Source: Gonapodya prolifera JEL478
Lineage: Eukaryota; Monoblepharomycota; Monoblepharidomycetes; Monoblepharidales; Gonapodyaceae
Direction: 5' to 3'
NCBI GenBank assembly: GCA_001574975.1
Contig: KQ965797.1
Span: 169,125-233,124, forward strand
Length of the DNA stretch: 64,000 nucleotides
The translations under genes and the position numbers were made by a program. Shown piece after piece: positions 57,930 to 64,000 of the stretch (positions are counted from its first letter, which is position 1; the number at the start of each line of letters is the position of its first letter). Under the pieces are notes generated by a model that did no database searches, had not been told where the DNA came from, and worked only from the letters and a program-made list of their open reading frames with translations.

Positions 57930-59652
57930 TTAAAATGTCGAGTGAATCGCAGTGGCTTTGTTCGGAGCTCCCCGGAGCGATTTGTACTCTGCCATTCTCC
58001 GTTCGACCTCTGGACGGAAGTGACGCTACGGAATATTGAGAAAGTAACATTGATACCCCGTTAAAATTATCAAGATCGGATGGTGAGAACTTACCATGAG
58101 ACCTTGAATAGGCCATGCGGCGGCATCTCCGAGAGCACAAATCGTGTGTCCCTCGATTTGCTTGCCGATTTCGAGAAGCTGGTCGATTTCCTCGGGAGTC
58201 CCATTTCCGGTCTCAAACCTCTCCATCATGGACGCCATCCAGCTCGTTCCTATGAATTGGGGTTTCAGAACAAAGCCTATCGTTCTCGTTAGATCCGAAG
58301 CACTCACCCTCGCGGCAAGGAGTGCATTGGCCGCAACTTTCGTGCTTGTAGAAGAGAGCGTACCGAGAAATGACCTTCACAATGTCGACCGACTTGTCCA
58401 TGACGAGGATGGCACCTGTACCAAGACCAGACTTGTTGTCGACGAGTGAGTCGTAGTCCATCAGAACCTAGAATGGGGGAAAAGGAGTCGCAGACTAAAG
58501 TCATCGCCAAGAGGCTGAAGGGCACCCACGTTCTCAGCAACGTTCTTGGGAATAAGTGGAACGGAAGATCCGCCTGGAATGATGGCGAGAAGGTTGTCCC
58601 AGCCGCCACGGACACCACCTCCGTGCTTCTCAATCAACTCCCTGAGAGGCATCGACATTTCCTCTTCGACTACGCATGGCGTGTTCACGTGACCCGAGAT
58701 GGCGAACAACTTGGTACCCCGGTTACGATCCCGGCCGAAGCTGGCGAACCAAGCTCCACCCCTGCGCAGGATTTCAGGAGCAGCCGCGATAGTCTCAACG
58801 TTGTTCACGGTAGTCGGGCAACCGAATACACCAACATCGGCGGGGAATGGAGGCTTTAAGCGAGGCTTCCCTTGCTTTCCCTCGAGGGATTCGATAAGCG
58901 CTGTCTCCTCCCCGCAGATGTAAGCACCAGCTCCTGGGTGGACGAAGACGTCAAAGTCCCATCCCGATCCGCAGGCGTTCTTGCCAATGAATCCGGCTTT
59001 GTACGCCTCATTGATGGCATACTGGAGATTAGCAATCTCGTTGTAGAACTCGCCCCGCACGTAAATCCAAGCTGCATTAGCTTGCATTGTATATCCAGCG
59101 ATGAGGCAGCCTTCAATGAGTTTGTGTGGGTCGTGCCTCAGAATCTCGCGATCCTTGAGTGGAGAAGGCGGATCGCACTGATGACAAAGGCCCAAGGGCA
59201 TACAGAAAACGCGCACATCACTATACCTTGCATGTTTGCGGCTCCCCTTCATCGGCGTTTACCACAAGGTAACGTGGACGCCCGTCAAGTGGTTTGTTCA
59301 TAAAACTCCACTTTAGCCCCGTTGGAAAGCCAGCACCACCACGGCCTCTCATCCCAGATGCTTTCATCTCATTGATGATCCAGTCTTTGCCCTTGCCAAG
59401 GATGTCTTTCGTCCGGTACCAGTCGCCGCGTCGCATAGCACCTTTGAGAGTCCAGTCGAAGTTCCCGTACAAATTTGTGAAAATGCGGTCCTGGTCTGGC
59501 AAGTTTCCGTGAGTCTTCTTTGGAGGCTCCGCAGCTGTCGCCATCTTTCTGCAGGCCGTTGTGACGGCCGGAATGGTCGCTGCGACACTGCGTGCCAACA
59601 AGGTCGGAACACGTACGACTTGCGGGACGAGGGAGTGAGATAATGCCGACAT
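57930..59652 (-). CDS. NDUFV1: NADH:ubiquinone oxidoreductase 51-kDa subunit
   Basis: Flavoprotein of respiratory complex I that takes electrons from NADH; carries FMN and a [4Fe-4S] cluster. A mitochondrial presequence is evident ([20 protein letters not shown], then RSVAATIP). Motifs: [20 protein letters not shown] (NADH/FMN site), [68 protein letters not shown], and the cluster ligands [12 protein letters not shown]. It ends with [20 protein letters not shown]. Length (about 490-500 residues) is normal. Four or five short introns. Its presence shows the organism keeps complex I. Confidence 0.97.
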
Positions 59653-59953
59653 GACGTTTCGACGATGTTTCTTGATGGTGTGGTGGAATGTCCGTCTGTG
59701 AGTCACATTTGGGCAAAGTGGTGTCAGACACACTTGGAAAACACATCGTCGGACGGGGGATCGCCCAAGATGGAGTAGATATCTCACTCTGCTATCCAAT
59801 GGAACGTGAACGAAGGGGCAGATTGGAATCGGAGGACGAAACGTTCGACAGAAACAGTCTAGAAATGTGGCTACAGTTTAATTTTTAAACTAATGTACAC
59901 CACTGAGACTCCTAAGGCGCAACAACAAACATGATGAATTGAGATCGAACATG
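59653..59953. promoter_or_regulatory. NDUFV1 upstream region
   Basis: 301 bp between the NDUFV1 start and the stop of the aldehyde dehydrogenase gene, both on the minus strand. It should hold the NDUFV1 promoter; no element recognised. Confidence 0.5.
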
Positions 59954-62419
59954 CTAAAAGATGTGTTCGAGACGCAGGAATGTGGAGTCATTGTTGCGGA
60001 CAATCTTGGTCACGATTTCCGTGTTAACCTTCAGCGTTTCCGCAGTGGCAACCATAACCCGAATTGAGAATACGCGAAGCGCGTCGTTGATAGACAGGGT
60101 TCCGATTGAAGAGTCTTTGCGCCCCGTGAAGGGGAACACGTCAGGACCTCGCTGGCATTGTGTATTGATGTTTACGCGAGCGACTTGATACGTCAAACTG
60201 TCAATGAGTCTTGACAGTTCTGGAAAGCGGTATCGTAAGCTCGCTCCATCCAGGGGAAATGTGCACGCTCACCTTTAGGGTCTTTACCGAATATCGCCGC
60301 CTGCTGGCCGTACTTAGACTTGTGGAAGTATTCTTCCACTTCTGAGATACTCGAAAATGAGGCGACTGGAACCAGAGGGCCAAACTGAACATTTTGCACT
60401 CAGGTCAAAAAAGGGCTCCGAAACACATCTCCATCTCCACTCATCGAACCTGCTCTTCTTGCATCACTCGCATATGTTCGTTGCAGGGAAATAGTATAGG
60501 AGGGGTTATGAGGGTGCGATCAAACTTTCCGCCCTTTGGGTTCACAACTGTTCGTTCCTTCACTCAGTGCAGCACACACAATCTGTCAAGACGGGGGACA
60601 CACACTCTTTGCACCCTTTGCAATGGCGTCGTCCATCAATTGGTGAATGTAATTCGGTTTGTTCTCTTCTGGGAGTGGAGTGATCTAAGAGTCACGACAC
60701 AGTGTTCAAAATTACCAAATAGTCCGAGAGTAGGGACGTACGTACTTTCACGTCTTTCATCCACGGCACTCCTAGTTTCATCGAGTCTACAGATGTCGCA
60801 AACTTGTCCAAGAAAGGTTTCGCAATGGACTCGTGCACAAAGATTACCTGGAGAAAGAAAAACACGACAGCTTTGACTTAGAACCCGAAGCACGTCGATA
60901 TTCGCTCACTTTAATAGCAGTGCAGCGCTGTCCATTGTAGCTCAGACTGCCCAGAACGCACTCAGAAACGGCGACATCCAAGTCCGCGTCTGGTAGTATA
61001 ATGGCAGGGTTTTTGGCTTCCAGCCCGAGACACATACGCAACTTGTGCGGTGCCGGGTGCGCCTTCACAAGTGCATCAGCCCTTTGATGAAGATGAGTTG
61101 CCATTTATGAGGATTTGGAGGATTGTTCTATGCCGTTACTCACGCGTTTGTTGAGCCGATGAAGGCGAAACAGTCAATCTTCCCACTGAGAGGCAGTCAC
61201 AGAGTGGTAAGACTCATTTTGGGAACTTTGTCTCGCGCTTACCTCGCCATGATCGGAGGCAACGTTTCGCGGCCCGTACCAGGAAGAACGTTCACTACGC
61301 CTTTGGGGAACACGTCGCGGAAGATTTCAAAAGTGGGGACGTGACAGAGGACGCCAACTCTTGGGAGTTTCATGACCACTGTATTCCCCATAATAAGGGC
61401 GGGGATCAAAGTCGCGCTAAATGCGAAATTGGTTGTTTGGCGCAACGGATTGGAAGAAGGAGTGACCCACTAGGTTTCATTGAACGGATAGTTAAAGGGC
61501 CCTGTTGCATCGTTAAGAGACGGTGCAATGAGGGTAGGAAATCCTATTTACCTGAGCAAAGAACCACACCAAGTGCTCGCCTTCTTATCTGAGCAACTGT
61601 TCCACCATCCTCGATGAAGGCGTTGTCCTTGTTTTCCAGAGACTTCAGTGCTTCGACAGTTTTTTCCACGTACTGGTGGGAGTTTGGTCCATAACGGTTC
61701 AATGAACTGACCGAATGAAAAAAGGTAAAACCCACTTCGATTGTGCGGTCCACCTCCTTTTGCGAATCCTTTTGGGTTTTGCAGATTTCCCACACTAATT
61801 CGGTCAGTTTGGTGAGGTGAGAACGGATGGAGCCTCAGTGAAGAACGTACTGATCAATTCAATAATTTCATCTCGTTTTTCCTTCAGTTTGTTCACAAAC
61901 TTGGACACGACGTCGATGCGCTGAGCTGTTGTCATACTGGGCCACTCTCCATGACCATAGTTGTAAGCTTTGTGGGCCGAATCGAGTATTTCGAGGGCAT
62001 CCTTGCCCGACAGAAGTGGACTTAAAAATTACCGGAGATCGACTCATTCAGACCATGAAACGGAACCAAAATATACCCACTAAGTGCCAAGCTTGATCTT
62101 CTCACTCGAGCCCCGATAGCGAATGGGAGAGAAAACGTCCGAGACGGGCCCGTTCCATTCACGCAGAATTCCTGTCATAAAAACACAAACTATGAGGGAT
62201 GGTTCGAGGAAGTGAAATTGCCGAATATAGTACCGTTGATCAAATACTTTTCCAATGGCTGTTGGTGTGTTTCACAGTCATGCAACCATCAACGGCGAAG
62301 TAGTGGACTTCTCTCACTCGATAGGGAGGCTTAGGCTGCGTCGCGTCTGCTTTGTCAAGGAAGCACCCATCGAGCTCGAACTCAGAAGCGTCTGCAGGAT
62401 GCAAATCATGTCCATTCAT
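59954..62419 (-). CDS. NADP-type non-phosphorylating GAPDH-like aldehyde dehydrogenase (ALDH11)
   Basis: Aldehyde-dehydrogenase superfamily, closest in motifs to GAPN, which oxidises glyceraldehyde-3-phosphate to 3-phosphoglycerate with NADP. Blocks in order: [123 protein letters not shown] (general base Glu), [13 protein letters not shown] (catalytic Cys), and [20 protein letters not shown] followed by [15 protein letters not shown], the GAPN-type C-terminus. The start used is the ATG at 62419 ([20 protein letters not shown]). An in-phase splice to the upstream frame is also possible (see findings). Nine or more introns, most near 60 bp. Confidence 0.9.
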
Positions 62420-62487
62420 TGCGATTGCGGTGATTTGCTGTGGTCAGTTCTCCTGCGGCCCATCTTTTCACCATCACTCCGCACGTG

Positions 62488-63133
62488 TTATTTTCCAACA
62501 TGAAAACTACTCGGGACAACGCTTTTAACCTTATCGTTGCTATAGGAAAGATCTCGCGGAACGTCCACTCCACGAATCGGATCATATGTGTTATTTCTCA
62601 AATATAAAGTCGCCGCCCTTAGGGAAATTCGCTCCTACATATTCGAGGACGAGACTAGTTATGTCACCTGAAGCCTTACAAAGATGACTTGACGAACCAG
62701 TGCTTTTGCATCTTCTTCTTCAAGACCAGGTCCGTGAATGCTCAAGGTGACGGGGTTGTATTGCGGTCTGCGATTGAATTCAATTGCACTCAACGTGGGA
62801 TCAATGAAGCGATGAGTCCCACCTATCAACAAGAGCATTTTGCCTCTCAGCCTTCCGCCGAGAGATGTCAAGCTCCTTTTGCCTCTCGCTTGCCATTTTG
62901 TCCCATCGCTCGCGATCTCTCCTAGTATAATACTCCCTGAACAAGAAGATCCACTGATCAACACCCGATCCCATAACAGAGATTGATTCTTCACACCTCT
63001 TGAAAGCGATCCGACTCATCTTTCGCTGCTTGTCTTCGTCCGGCGTTCCTTGCTTGGAAGCGTCCTCCACAGGAGAGGCCGCGGATCCGGATGGAACACG
63101 TCCTTTGACATTATGAGAATCCAAGCGCATCAT
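62488..63133 (-). CDS. Unknown charged protein, or 5' exons of the GAPN gene
   Basis: Start at 63133 (MMRLDSHNVKGRVPSGSAAS). A charged helical region EYYTRRDRERWDKMASERQK is followed, across a 57-bp in-phase intron, by RPQYNPVTLSIHGPGLEEED and ALVRQVIF. A second in-phase intron leads to ERISLRAATLYLRNNTYDPI and RGVDVPRDLSYSND, with a stop at 62488. I do not recognise the family. The stop lies only 68 bp before the GAPN start codon on the same strand. A GT at 62497 and an AG near 62436 would bridge this stop in phase, so both may be one gene. Confidence 0.45.
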
Positions 63134-63451
63134 GCCGAATTATACAAGAGACGTGGATGGGAAGGGGGAAGTGTGATGAGAATGAAGTAATTTAAAACTC
63201 TCACACTTCGTTTACGTACGCAATTACAATTGTATAGCCTTTGCCTGAGTTTAACGGAAAGTTGTCCGTAGAAATTTATTCCATGAGGCTTCATAAAGTA
63301 CATGTCATTTGATTGAGGAGGCAACTGAACGGCATTGATTCAACCTGTGGATCCGACGATATATCCATCAGACCGGATAGCATCAAACGCATCCGCATTT
63401 TCTGGTACTCGTTGAAGGGGCGTGCCCATCCTCTTTGCCCCCTTGCGCAAC
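63134..63451. promoter_or_regulatory. Divergent promoter region, unknown gene / MAP kinase
   Basis: 318 bp between divergent start codons. AT-rich around 63180-63260. No element recognised. Confidence 0.5.

Positions 63452-64000
<549 letters not shown>

Overview
The window looks like nuclear DNA of a zoosporic (flagellated) fungus, most likely a chytrid. The genes are split by short GT-AG introns, often about 60 bp. Fungal hallmark genes are present: ERG6, an Ato/GPR1-type transporter, a type I metacaspase, and a MAP kinase of the Slt2/Mpk1 class. There is also a clear homologue of DZIP1, a basal-body/cilium protein that non-flagellate fungi are expected to lack. A complex I subunit (NDUFV1) and COQ3 argue for respiring mitochondria, so against anaerobic Neocallimastigomycetes. 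The genus cannot be told from the sequence.

Layout. 1-2863: 3' part of pyruvate carboxylase (+). 3173-10402: SAM-domain plus ATRX/ARIP4-like SNF2 helicase (-). 10549-11743: COQ3 (-). 12179-13124: ribosomal protein eL34 copy 1 (+). 13429-17979: DZIP1 (-). 18418-20905: phosphodiesterase/nucleotide-pyrophosphatase-like enzyme (+). 21428-21997: GNAT acetyltransferase (+). 22304-23821: eL34 copy 2 (-). 24369-25758: Ato/GPR1/FUN34 transporter (-). 25759-27494: gene-poor gap. 27495-31012: two related zinc-finger genes (-). 31173-34055: metacaspase (+). 34316-35405: coiled-coil protein (-), starting 24 bp from ATG18 (35430-37399, +). 37773-39947: ERG6 (-). 40603-42877: AIFM3-type Rieske/FAD oxidoreductase (+). 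43020-45218: two decayed copies of a sterol-oxidase-like gene (-). 46010-51382: a very long gene (-) joining two AMPK-type glycogen-binding modules to a four-repeat annexin core. 52558-52771: short degenerate tandem repeats. 52917-55352: membrane-anchored GH26-like glycosidase (+). 55663-56359: small unknown gene (+). 56411-57835: predicted type I membrane protein (-). 57930-59652: NDUFV1 (-). 59954-62419: GAPN-like aldehyde dehydrogenase (-). 62488-63133: unknown basic protein (-), possibly the 5' part of the GAPN gene. 63452-64000: 5' part of a MAP kinase (+).

How it fits together. Most genes are independent housekeeping genes packed closely; several divergent pairs share 24-160 bp between start codons. 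There is no obvious biosynthetic cluster. Carbon metabolism recurs (pyruvate carboxylase, acetate-type transporter, GAPN, complex I), as do autophagy and cell death (ATG18, metacaspase, AIF-like protein), but both groupings may be chance. The most unusual item is the glycogen-binding-module/annexin fusion at 46010-51382. The exon joins are canonical and in phase across the whole gene. I do not know this domain combination from described annexins. No mobile element, CRISPR array or viral relic could be recognised.
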